This document shows positions 1 through 5,345 of a DNA stretch of 5,345 nucleotides, piece after piece. The notes beneath the pieces are model-generated. The model had not been told where the DNA came from. It ran no database searches and saw nothing but the letters and a program-made list of their open reading frames with translations. Each line of letters begins with the position of its first letter. Positions within the stretch are counted from its first letter, which is position 1. The translations under genes and the position numbers were made by a program. Origin of the DNA: SZAS-79 sp038329645 (GTDB lineage: Bacteria > Pseudomonadota > Gammaproteobacteria > Burkholderiales > SG8-39); contig JBBQNG010000291.1 in the NCBI GenBank assembly GCA_038329645.1, forward strand, positions 1 to 5,345, written 5' to 3'.

Positions 1-70
1 AAGCCGCATAATCGCCAGCGCGCTTGTATCTACCCCCATACCAACTCCCCGCAGACCCCGATTTAGCTTT

Positions 71-106
71 CGGGCCGCGGCCCGGTCCGGACCGGGCCGG
101 GCCGCG
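71..106. repeat. Cluster of overlapping GC-rich palindromes just upstream of the thioesterase gene
   Basis: Two perfect palindromes overlap here: 14 bp at 71-84 (centred on CCGCGG) and 22 bp at 78-99 (centred on GGTCCGGACC). A third pairing is possible between CGCGGCCC at 76-83 and GGGCCGCG at 99-106. All would form very stable hairpins in RNA. The block ends five bases before the ATG at 112, where a ribosome binding site would be expected, and no Shine-Dalgarno sequence is visible. It could be the terminator stem of an upstream gene (no T-run follows), a protein-binding site, or a structure limiting translation. The palindromes are seen directly; any role is inference. Confidence 0.55.
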
Positions 107-111
107 CTACC

Positions 112-549
112 ATGAGTCCTTTCGCCGATGCGAATGGACTCATGGCAGCGAACACCGAACTTCACGCCGGGCTTGTCGGCACCTACGGAATCGTGGTCGC
201 CGATGAGCACACCGCGCCTTTTGTCGGCAGCGGCAAGGTGCGCGTGCTTGCCACGCCTGTGATGATCAACCTGTTCGAAGCCGCTGCGCTGGCGTGCTGC
301 GAGCAGCATCTGCCCCCGGGGCACCAGTCGCTCGGGATCCACCTCGATGTGCGCCACATTGCAGCCACGCCGGTCGGAATGCGGGTGACAGCCACTGCCG
401 AACTGGTGAAGATCGACGGACGCAAGCTGACCTTTCGCGTCGAGGCGCATGACGAGCGCGAACTGATCGGCGACGGGCTGCACGAGCGGGTGGTGGTCAA
501 CGTGGAGCGGTTCGACGAGCGGGTGCAGAAGAAGCTCGCGCGGGCCTGA
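112..549 (+). CDS. FlK-like hotdog-fold acyl-CoA thioesterase
   Basis: A 145-residue protein of the usual length for single-domain hotdog thioesterases of the fluoroacetyl-CoA thioesterase (FlK) type, which hydrolyse short acyl-CoA thioesters in the cytoplasm. Compared from memory with Streptomyces FlK, it aligns at a constant offset of six: Thr48, Glu56 and His82 match the FlK catalytic residues Thr42, Glu50 and His76. Gly75 (in QSLG) and Arg126 (in HERVVVN) match Gly69 and Arg120. The FlK lid phenylalanine near residue 36 falls on Lys42 here, so fluoroacetyl-CoA specificity is not supported; a general housekeeping acyl-CoA thioesterase is likelier. There is no signal peptide or membrane segment. 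The start is uncertain: neither ATG 112 nor ATG 142 (MAANTELHAG) has a clear ribosome site. Family N-termini fit 142 better, and starting there moves initiation away from the GC palindromes. The gene is monocistronic as seen and converges on the amidase gene. Confidence 0.85.
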   Translation: MSPFADANGLMAANTELHAGLVGTYGIVVADEHTAPFVGSGKVRVLATPVMINLFEAAALACCEQHLPPGHQSLGIHLDVRHIAATPVGMRVTATAELVKIDGRKLTFRVEAHDERELIGDGLHERVVVNVERFDERVQKKLARA

Positions 550-565
550 ATTCAGGACATTTTTT
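545..565 (+). terminator. Weak terminator-like palindrome over the thioesterase stop codon
   Basis: The perfect 12-bp palindrome CCTGAATTCAGG (545-556) spans the TGA stop of the thioesterase gene and is followed after three bases by a run of six T (560-565). The arrangement resembles a rho-independent terminator. However, the stem is only four strong pairs around an AATT loop, so it would be a weak one. No better terminator was found between the two convergent genes. Confidence 0.3.
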
Positions 566-591
566 ATTAATCCCCGCGCAATTACTGGCAG

Positions 592-649
592 ACGGGGCAG
601 TTTTGTGCTGGTACCGGTACAATCCCGGAGGGAAACGGACACTTTCCGG
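592..649. other. Intergenic stretch resembling a decayed insertion-sequence end
   Basis: Between the convergent genes lie two related motifs 42 bases apart, GGGCAGTTTT (595-604) and GGACACTTTC (637-646), matching at 7 of 10 bases. They flank a perfect 10-bp palindrome GTACCGGTAC (611-620). Repeated motifs of this GGACA-TTT style around a GTACCGGTAC-like core recall the multi-repeat ends of IS21-type elements. No transposase gene, matching second end or target duplication is present, so this is at best a solo remnant. It may instead be ordinary intergenic sequence with a regulatory palindrome. The amidase stop codon lies at its right edge. Confidence 0.2.
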
Positions 650-2041
650 CTAGGAAGCCAGGCTTTCGAAGGCGTTGGCCACCGCCAGCAGGCGCGAGTC
701 GGAGAACTTCGGCCCCGCGACCTGCAACCCGACCGGGAGGTTCTCCGGCGTCCGCCCGCACGGGACGCTGATGGCGGGCATGTGCACCAGGTTGACCGGG
801 CAGGTAAATCCGATGAGGTTGCGATTTGCCTCGCCGAGCGTATCGCCGTCCGGATAGAACACGCCTGCGCGCGGGGCGGGCACTGGCGAGGTCGGCGACA
901 CGAGGACGTCGTGTGAGGCGAAGACCGCCAGCAGGTCGACGCCGAGCCGGTTGCGCTCGTCGATCATCGATTGCAGGTCCTCGGGTGTGATCGTGGCCGC
1001 GAAGTCGAGCATGCTGGCGACGGCGCGCGGCTCGTCCGCGGCGCGCCTGGCCGAGCGCAGGCGCAGCCCGGCCTGCACCATGTAGGCCCGGAAAGGGTCG
1101 CGGCATACGCGGCCTATTTTCGTAATGAGTGCGCCGGCGCGCGCCATGGCTTCCACTGCCGATTCGACCTGCGCCGCGATGTCAGTATCCACTTTCTGGT
1201 AGCCGTAGTCGGGGCTGTAGGCGACGCGCAGGCCTTTCAGCGACGCGCCCGCCAGCGCCGCCGAATAGTCCATGCCGTCGGAGGGCAGTTCCATCCAGTC
1301 ACGCCCGTCGGGGCGAGCAATCGCGTTCATTGCGTGTGCGCAGTCGCGCGCGCTGCGCGCGAGCGGCCCGGCCACGGTCCGGTCGGTCTGTCCCGGGTGA
1401 TAGGGCACGCGACCGAGCGTCGGCTTGTGCCCGACGGTGCCTGTGAACGCCGCAGGAAGGCGGATCGAGCCACCGCCGTCGGACCCGATTGCGATCGTGC
1501 ACAGGCCCGCGGCCACCGCTGCGGCTGCGCCGCCGCTCGAGCCGCCGGGCGAGCGGCTCAAGTCCACGGGATTGCGCGTGATCCCGAAGGCGCGCGTGTG
1601 CGTCACCGGGATCACCGAGAGCTCCGGCATCGTCGTCTTGCCAAGGATGACTGCGCCGGCTTCGCGCAGGCGCGCGGTGACCGGCGAGTCTTCGGCTGTC
1701 CTGGCGGCCTGCTCCAACGCCATTCCGCGAGGGCTCGCCAGGCCGGCCACGTCGATATGGTCCTTGATCGAAACCGGGATGCCGTCGAGTGGGCCTTTTG
1801 ACGCGCCGGCGCGATGGCGCGCCTCGGACTCTCGTGCCGCATACAGGGCGCCTTCCTCGTCGAGCTGGTAATACGCTGCGAGCGTCGGATTGACACGCGC
1901 GATGCGAGCGAACATCGCTTTTGCTACTTCTACCGGCGAGCGTTCTCCCGATCGAAAGCGTGCACTGAGCTCGTCGACCGAGAAAAAGCAGGCGTCCTCG
2001 CCGCTTTCCGTCGCCCTGTCGAAAGTCTCGGCCATGCTCAC
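650..2041 (-). CDS. Amidase-signature family amidase (GatA/AtzF-like fold), last gene of the liv operon
   Basis: A 463-residue cytoplasmic hydrolase of normal length for the amidase-signature family, which cleaves carboxamide C-N bonds. The Ser-cisSer-Lys triad is complete: Lys93 (in VSIKDHIDV), Ser168 (in SPGGSSGG) and nucleophile Ser192 (in GSDGGGSIRLPA). The 75- and 24-residue spacings equal those remembered for GatA. A linker PDGRDW (about 244-249) and a C-terminal LPVGLQVAGP complete the family pattern. It is unlikely to be the tRNA amidotransferase subunit, because no gatB or gatC is nearby and it sits behind transporter genes. The inferred role is hydrolysis of the imported compound; the substrate is unknown. 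The GTG at 2041 overlaps the livF stop as GTGA. An alternative ATG at 2035 is two bases past that stop and lies seven bases after a G8 run that could serve as ribosome site, so it may be the true start. The C-terminus ends naturally at AFESLAS. Confidence 0.9.
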   Translation of the reverse strand: MSMAETFDRATESGEDACFFSVDELSARFRSGERSPVEVAKAMFARIARVNPTLAAYYQLDEEGALYAARESEARHRAGASKGPLDGIPVSIKDHIDVAGLASPRGMALEQAARTAEDSPVTARLREAGAVILGKTTMPELSVIPVTHTRAFGITRNPVDLSRSPGGSSGGAAAAVAAGLCTIAIGSDGGGSIRLPAAFTGTVGHKPTLGRVPYHPGQTDRTVAGPLARSARDCAHAMNAIARPDGRDWMELPSDGMDYSAALAGASLKGLRVAYSPDYGYQKVDTDIAAQVESAVEAMARAGALITKIGRVCRDPFRAYMVQAGLRLRSARRAADEPRAVASMLDFAATITPEDLQSMIDERNRLGVDLLAVFASHDVLVSPTSPVPAPRAGVFYPDGDTLGEANRNLIGFTCPVNLVHMPAISVPCGRTPENLPVGLQVAGPKFSDSRLLAVANAFESLAS

Positions 2042-2763
2042 GCCCCCCCCAGGTACGCTTCGCGCACGGCCGGGTCTCCGGCCAATGCGGCCGCGCTGCC
2101 GGCCTTTACGACCAGCCCGGCCTCGATCACGTAGGCCCGTTGCGACACGGAAAGCGCCATGCGCGCGTTCTGTTCCGCGACCAGCACCGTGGTGCCTTCG
2201 GTGTGGAGGCGGCGGATGACCGCGAAGATTTCCGCCACGACCAGCGGCGCGAGGCCCATCGAAGGCTCATCCAGAAGCAGAAAGCGCGGCCGTCCCATGA
2301 GGGCGCGGCCGATGGCGACCATCTGCTGCTCGCCGCCGGACAGCAGGCCGGCGGGTTGCGCGGCACGCTCCTTGAGCCGTGGAAAGATTTCGTAGACGCG
2401 GGCCAGGTCGACTGCCACCGCATCGCGTTCGCCGCGCGACAGGCGCACATAGGCGCCGAGTTCCAGGTTATCGCGGACAGTGAGCGGGCTGAAGACGTGG
2501 CGACCTTCTGGAACCAAAGCGATCCCGGCGCGCACGCGCGCGACGGCGCCCGCGGGCAGCGGGGCGCCGTCCAAACTGACGTCCCCAGAGCGGGGCCGCA
2601 ACAACCCTGCGGCGGTTTTCATCAGCGTGGTCTTGCCGGCCCCATTGGGCCCGATGACGCATACGATCTCGCCTTGGGCGACCTCCAGCGCGATGCCCGC
2701 AAGCGCGGTGACCGGGCCGTAGCCGACGACCAGGTTGCGAACGCTAAACATGGGCGGCCGCAT
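2038..2763 (-). CDS. livF: HAAT-family ABC transporter ATPase, LivF type
   Basis: A 241-residue cytoplasmic ATPase that pairs with LivG to power the importer. Visible motifs are Walker A GPNGAGKT (38-45), the LivF-typical VPEGRHVFSPLTVRDNL segment (84-100), signature LSGGEQ (141-146) and Walker B FLLLDEP (161-167). At the switch position it has AEQN (196-199). LivF proteins carry Gln-Asn there where other ABC ATPases have His, so this is family-normal and identifies the gene as livF rather than livG. The longest start (2763) overlaps livG by 20 bases. The alternative ATG at 2751 gives MFSVRNLVVGYG, which fits family N-termini better; no Shine-Dalgarno sequence decides between them. The gene ends in a G8 tract encoding Leu-Gly-Gly-Ala, and its TGA overlaps the amidase start. 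UrtE (urea importer) is the nearest alternative. Confidence 0.92.
   Translation of the reverse strand: MRPPMFSVRNLVVGYGPVTALAGIALEVAQGEIVCVIGPNGAGKTTLMKTAAGLLRPRSGDVSLDGAPLPAGAVARVRAGIALVPEGRHVFSPLTVRDNLELGAYVRLSRGERDAVAVDLARVYEIFPRLKERAAQPAGLLSGGEQQMVAIGRALMGRPRFLLLDEPSMGLAPLVVAEIFAVIRRLHTEGTTVLVAEQNARMALSVSQRAYVIEAGLVVKAGSAAALAGDPAVREAYLGGA
2043..2050. repeat. Eight-base G homopolymer (minus strand) at the livF/amidase junction
   Basis: On the coding (minus) strand the last livF codons read CTG GGG GGG GCG TGA, giving an uninterrupted run of eight G. The run may serve as ribosome site for the amidase: it ends seven bases before the ATG at 2035 and can pair with the anti-Shine-Dalgarno CCUCC with one G-U pair. 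It is also a homopolymer where replication or ribosomal slippage is plausible. Confidence 0.6.
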
Positions 2764-3517
2764 CCGCGTCGGTGCCGAGGTAGGCCGCGATCACTTCGGG
2801 GTGGGCGCGCACCGCGGCCGGCTCGCCTTCGGCGATGCGCAGACCGAAATTGAGCACGAGGATGTCGTGGCTGACGGACATCACCACGCGCATGTTGTGC
2901 TCGACCAGCAGTACGGTCACGCCCTCGGCGTTGATTGTGCGGATCACTTCGGCGACGCGGCCGGCTTCTGCCGCGGGCAACCCCGCAGTGGGCTCGTCGA
3001 GCAGCAGCACCCTGGGCTCCGAGGCGAGCGCGCGGGCGATCTCGACGATCTTGAGGTCGCCGAAGGAGAGCGCCGTGACGGGCAGGTCGGCCTTGGCGGC
3101 GAGGCCGACGCGGGCCAGCAACGCGCGGGCGGTGTCGCGCGCGGCGGCCTCTTCGCGCCGTCCCGAGGGCAGGCGGAGCAGGGCGTTGAACACGCCCGAG
3201 CGAAGCCGCGTGTGCATCCCGACCACGACGTTCTCGAGCACGCTCATGCCCGAAAACACCTGCAGGTTCTGGAAGGTGCGGGCCAGGCCGCGATGCACCC
3301 GCTCGTGCGCCGGGAGGGCGGTGACATCATCCCCGTCGAGCAGCACCCGGCCGGCGCTCGGCGCCTGGATCCCGGAGATCACGTTGAACAGCGTCGTCTT
3401 GCCGGCGCCATTGGGTCCGATGACCGCCTTGATGGCGCCGCGCGGGACACTGAAGTCGAGCCCCGACAGCGCGGACAGGCCGCCGAATTGTACCGAGACG
3501 CCGCGCAGCTCGATCAT
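2744..3517 (-). CDS. livG: HAAT-family ABC transporter ATPase, LivG type
   Basis: A 257-residue cytoplasmic ATPase of the usual LivG length. Domains in order: Walker A GPNGAGKT (34-41), Q-loop ARTFQNLQVF with Gln83, signature LSFGDLK (150-156, a LivG-style variant of LSGGQ), Walker B VLLLDEP (170-176) and H-loop VEHN with His207. A C-terminal AYLGTD extension is typical of this subfamily. The ATG at 3517 overlaps the livM stop as ATGA, indicating translational coupling; the sequence before it has no clear ribosome site. The reading frame stays open far upstream through livM, up to 4735, but that part is antisense-like GC-rich shadow. The start at MIELRGVSVQFGG matches the family. It forms a heterodimer with LivF beneath the LivH/LivM channel. 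Confidence 0.93.
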   Translation of the reverse strand: MIELRGVSVQFGGLSALSGLDFSVPRGAIKAVIGPNGAGKTTLFNVISGIQAPSAGRVLLDGDDVTALPAHERVHRGLARTFQNLQVFSGMSVLENVVVGMHTRLRSGVFNALLRLPSGRREEAAARDTARALLARVGLAAKADLPVTALSFGDLKIVEIARALASEPRVLLLDEPTAGLPAAEAGRVAEVIRTINAEGVTVLLVEHNMRVVMSVSHDILVLNFGLRIAEGEPAAVRAHPEVIAAYLGTDADAAAHV

Positions 3518-4500
3518 GGCGCCGCTTTGGCCGGGGTCGCCGCTGAAGGGCGGCGCCTGATGCGCGTGGCCAGCAGGTCCAGCGCCCCGCCGAGGCCGCG
3601 GGGGAAGAACAGCAGCACCAGCACCAGGCTCACGCCGTAGATGAGGAGCTCGAGGTCGCCGAACGAGCGCAGCGCCTCGGGCAGCAGCGTGTAGACCAGC
3701 GCGCCGAGAAACGCGCCCCACCAGTGCCCCGTGCCGCCAAGGGCCACCATCACGACGAGCATCGTGCTGGTCATGAAGTCGAACGTTTCGGGCGAGACGA
3801 ACGCGTTGTGGTGCGCATACAGGCAGCCGGCCAGGGCGGCGAGCATCGCGCTCACGACGAACACCAGGATCTTGTGCTTGTGCACGTCGATACCCATGCA
3901 CTCGGCGCCCGTCTCGGTGGTGGACAGCGCGCGCAGGGCGCGGCCGGTGCGCGAGTCGAGGAGGTTGAGGAGCAGGAGGAGCGCACTCCCCACGGCGGCC
4001 AACGCGAGAAAGTAGAACGCCCGGTCGGAATCCAGCTTGACCCCGAACAGGACGTACGGCGGGATGTTCACCAGCCCGTTGGGGCCGCCGGTCCAGTCGC
4101 GCAGCTCGACGAACAGCACCGAGGCGATCGCGTTGAAGCCGAGCGTTGCCATTGCGAGATAGTGGCCGCGCAGCCGCAGGGTGGGCCAGCCGACGAGGAA
4201 AGCCACAAGACCGGTCGAGGCGAGCGCGGCGGGGAGGCCGATCCAGGGCGAGATGCCGTACTTCGCGCTGAGCACCCCGCTTACGTAGGCGCCGATGCCG
4301 AAGAAGGCCCCGTGCGCGAGCGAAATCTGCCCGCTGTAGCCCATCAGCAGGTTGAGGCTCGCAACCAGCAGCAGGTTGGTGAGCCAGAGCGTGCCGAGGT
4401 TCAGCCAGTAGCTGTTGGGCGCGATCCAGGGCAGGGCGGCCAGCACCAGCCAGAGCAGGCCGAGACCGCGGTAGGTGGCATTGGAAATCTGCGCGTGCAT
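3514..4500 (-). CDS. livM: HAAT-family ABC transporter permease, LivM type
   Basis: A 328-residue inner-membrane permease. Hydrophobic segments are visible at about residues 14-29, 37-55, 63-79, 86-104, 114-131, 162-180, 211-229, 244-256, 262-273 and 285-299. The family landmarks are NLLMGYSGQISLAHGAFFGIGAY starting near 50 (shown in parts: SGQISLAHG at 56-64), the ATPase-coupling loop GRALRAL to ECMGIDV (187-206), and ALGGTGHWWGAFLGA (253-267). The C-terminal tail is short and basic (RIRRRP) and then Ala/Pro-rich, facing the cytoplasm. It pairs with LivH to form the substrate path. The ATG at 4500 follows livH by five bases, with AGGAA just upstream; later starts would remove the first membrane segment. 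The TGA overlaps the livG start by four bases. UrtC is a more distant possibility. Confidence 0.93.
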   Translation of the reverse strand: MHAQISNATYRGLGLLWLVLAALPWIAPNSYWLNLGTLWLTNLLLVASLNLLMGYSGQISLAHGAFFGIGAYVSGVLSAKYGISPWIGLPAALASTGLVAFLVGWPTLRLRGHYLAMATLGFNAIASVLFVELRDWTGGPNGLVNIPPYVLFGVKLDSDRAFYFLALAAVGSALLLLLNLLDSRTGRALRALSTTETGAECMGIDVHKHKILVFVVSAMLAALAGCLYAHHNAFVSPETFDFMTSTMLVVMVALGGTGHWWGAFLGALVYTLLPEALRSFGDLELLIYGVSLVLVLLFFPRGLGGALDLLATRIRRRPSAATPAKAAP

Positions 4501-4507
4501 GGTTCCT
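4501..4507 (-). promoter_or_regulatory. Shine-Dalgarno sequence of livM overlapping the livH stop
   Basis: On the minus strand the livH stop TAG runs directly into a purine-rich AGGAA (4507-4503), followed by CC and the livM ATG. The spacing is shorter than optimal. The position nevertheless supports the start at 4500 and suggests that ribosomes finishing livH re-initiate on livM. Confidence 0.45.
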
Positions 4508-5345
4508 AGACTTTCTGGACCTGCGCCCGGCCGAACAGGCCCGCGGGACGGAAGAAGAGCAGGAACAACAGCACGACGAAGGCCACCGCGTCCTTGTACT
4601 TCGACGAGATGAACGCCGCCGAGAAGGCTTCCAGCAGGCCGAGAAGCAGCCCGCCGACGAGCGCGCCGGGCAGGTTGCCCAGGCCGCCGAGCATGGCGGC
4701 CGAGAAACCCTTGAAGCCGAGCACGGTGCCGGCATTGAACGAGGTCAGGGTGACCGGCGTGATGATGATCCCCGCCAGCGCGCCGGTGGCGGCGGCGATG
4801 ACGAAGGCCCACATGACGGTTCGGGGCACATTGATCCCGACGAGTGCCGCCGCCTCCCGGTCCGCAGCGGCGGCCTTCATTGCCCGGCCCAGCAGGGTGC
4901 GCTCGAAGAACAGGTGCACGCCGAGCATCGTTGCGAGCAACGCCCCTACGATCCACAGGGCCTGCGGCTGGAGGCTCGCGCCGCCGATGTGGATCGGCTC
5001 GACGCCCGAGAAACTCGGCAGGCTCATCGGCTGCTTGCCCAGTGCGAGCATGACCAGCGCCTTGGTCGCGATCGCAAAGCCGATGGTCACCAGGGTGATC
5101 GACATCGGCGAAGGCTGCGAGAGCGGATACACGGACAAGCGCTCGCAGGCCAGGCCCAGCACGACGACGCAGACCACGGCAAGCGGCACGATGGCAATCA
5201 AAGGCCAGGCGAACTGGGCGTGAATCCAGGCCGCCATCATGCCGCCGGCCATGACCCATTCGCCCTGCGCGAAGTTGATCGCGTCCGTGGAGCGGAAAAC
5301 CACGTTGAAGCCGAGGGCGACGAGGGCGTAGATCGAGCCGGTGGC
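4506..5345 (-). CDS. livH: HAAT-family ABC transporter permease, LivH type (5' end beyond the window)
   Basis: The inner-membrane permease partner of LivM, with 279 residues visible. The frame is open to the right edge, where it reads ATGSIYALVALGFN before VVFRSTDAINFAQGEW. LivH proteins normally begin about 15-20 residues earlier, so only a short N-terminus is missing; the internal GTG at 5303 is not the start. Family marks are NFAQGEWVMAGG (visible residues about 24-35), the ATPase-coupling loop LLGRAMKAAAADREAAALVGINV (about 151-173, key residues Gly-Arg-Ala and Gly-Ile-Asn) and AMLGGLGNLPGALVGG (about 217-232). Several hydrophobic membrane segments lie between, and the last is followed by FFRPAGLFGR. 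It is the first visible gene of the operon. The promoter, and probably the periplasmic binding protein gene, lie outside the window or elsewhere. Confidence 0.92.
   Translation of the reverse strand, partial: ATGSIYALVALGFNVVFRSTDAINFAQGEWVMAGGMMAAWIHAQFAWPLIAIVPLAVVCVVVLGLACERLSVYPLSQPSPMSITLVTIGFAIATKALVMLALGKQPMSLPSFSGVEPIHIGGASLQPQALWIVGALLATMLGVHLFFERTLLGRAMKAAAADREAAALVGINVPRTVMWAFVIAAATGALAGIIITPVTLTSFNAGTVLGFKGFSAAMLGGLGNLPGALVGGLLLGLLEAFSAAFISSKYKDAVAFVVLLFLLFFRPAGLFGRAQVQKV

Noticed and set aside
1..70. Possible promoter elements (CATAAT at 7-12, TTGTAT at 24-29)
   Set aside because: No partner element at proper spacing is visible for either box, and the window starts too close to judge the first one.
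582..1106. Minus-strand open frame extending past the amidase stop into the intergenic gap
   Set aside because: Its translation is Arg/Ala/Gly-rich shadow of the amidase frame followed by intergenic sequence, with no domain.
971..1801. Plus-strand open frame of 276 codons opposite the amidase gene
   Set aside because: It is rich in Arg, Ala and Gly with no domain or ribosome site, and lies entirely within the well-supported amidase gene.
2735..3640. Plus-strand open frame of 301 codons opposite livG
   Set aside because: His/Gly/Arg-rich antisense shadow. The minus strand here has all the ABC ATPase motifs.
3724..4509. Long plus-strand open frame opposite livM
   Set aside because: The translation is low-complexity and His/Gln/Arg/Glu-rich with no recognisable domain. 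It is the antisense shadow of a clear permease gene.
3518..4735. Open reading frame continuous with livG running upstream through livM to 4735, suggesting a long N-terminal fusion
   Set aside because: The extra 406 codons are Arg/Ala-rich with no family features and lie in an alternate frame of livM and livH. livG has its own ATG overlapping the livM stop. The open frame follows from high GC content.

Overview
The window is GC-rich and tightly packed, with protein families and codon choice typical of a free-living proteobacterium. A beta-proteobacterium (Burkholderiales-like) is the best guess, but this rests on composition and gene style only; there is no rRNA or other phylogenetic marker. 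No CRISPR array, tRNA, rRNA or intact mobile element was recognised.

Left part (+ strand): after about 110 bases with no recognisable gene, ending in a cluster of overlapping GC palindromes, comes one short gene (112-549) for a hotdog-fold acyl-CoA thioesterase of the FlK (fluoroacetyl-CoA thioesterase) type. Its catalytic Thr/Glu/His set is intact. It converges on the genes to its right across a 100-base gap. The gap holds a weak terminator-like palindrome and a stretch that may be a degraded insertion-sequence end.

Right part (- strand, read from 5345 down to 650): a compact operon livH (start lies beyond the right edge) - livM - livG - livF - amidase. Genes are 5 bases apart or overlap by 4 to 20 bases, so they are almost certainly co-transcribed and partly translationally coupled. 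LivH and LivM are the two inner-membrane permeases and LivG and LivF the two ATPases of a branched-chain amino acid/amide-type (HAAT) ABC importer. The periplasmic binding protein is not in the window. The last gene encodes an amidase-signature hydrolase with a complete Ser-Ser-Lys triad. The inferred job of the unit is import of an amide-bearing or amino-acid-like compound followed by cytoplasmic amide hydrolysis; the substrate cannot be read from the sequence.

This is largely an ordinary catabolic/transport locus. The points most worth a second look are the G8 tract at the livF/amidase overlap, the dense GC palindromes at the start of the thioesterase gene, and the possible mobile-element scar between the convergent genes.
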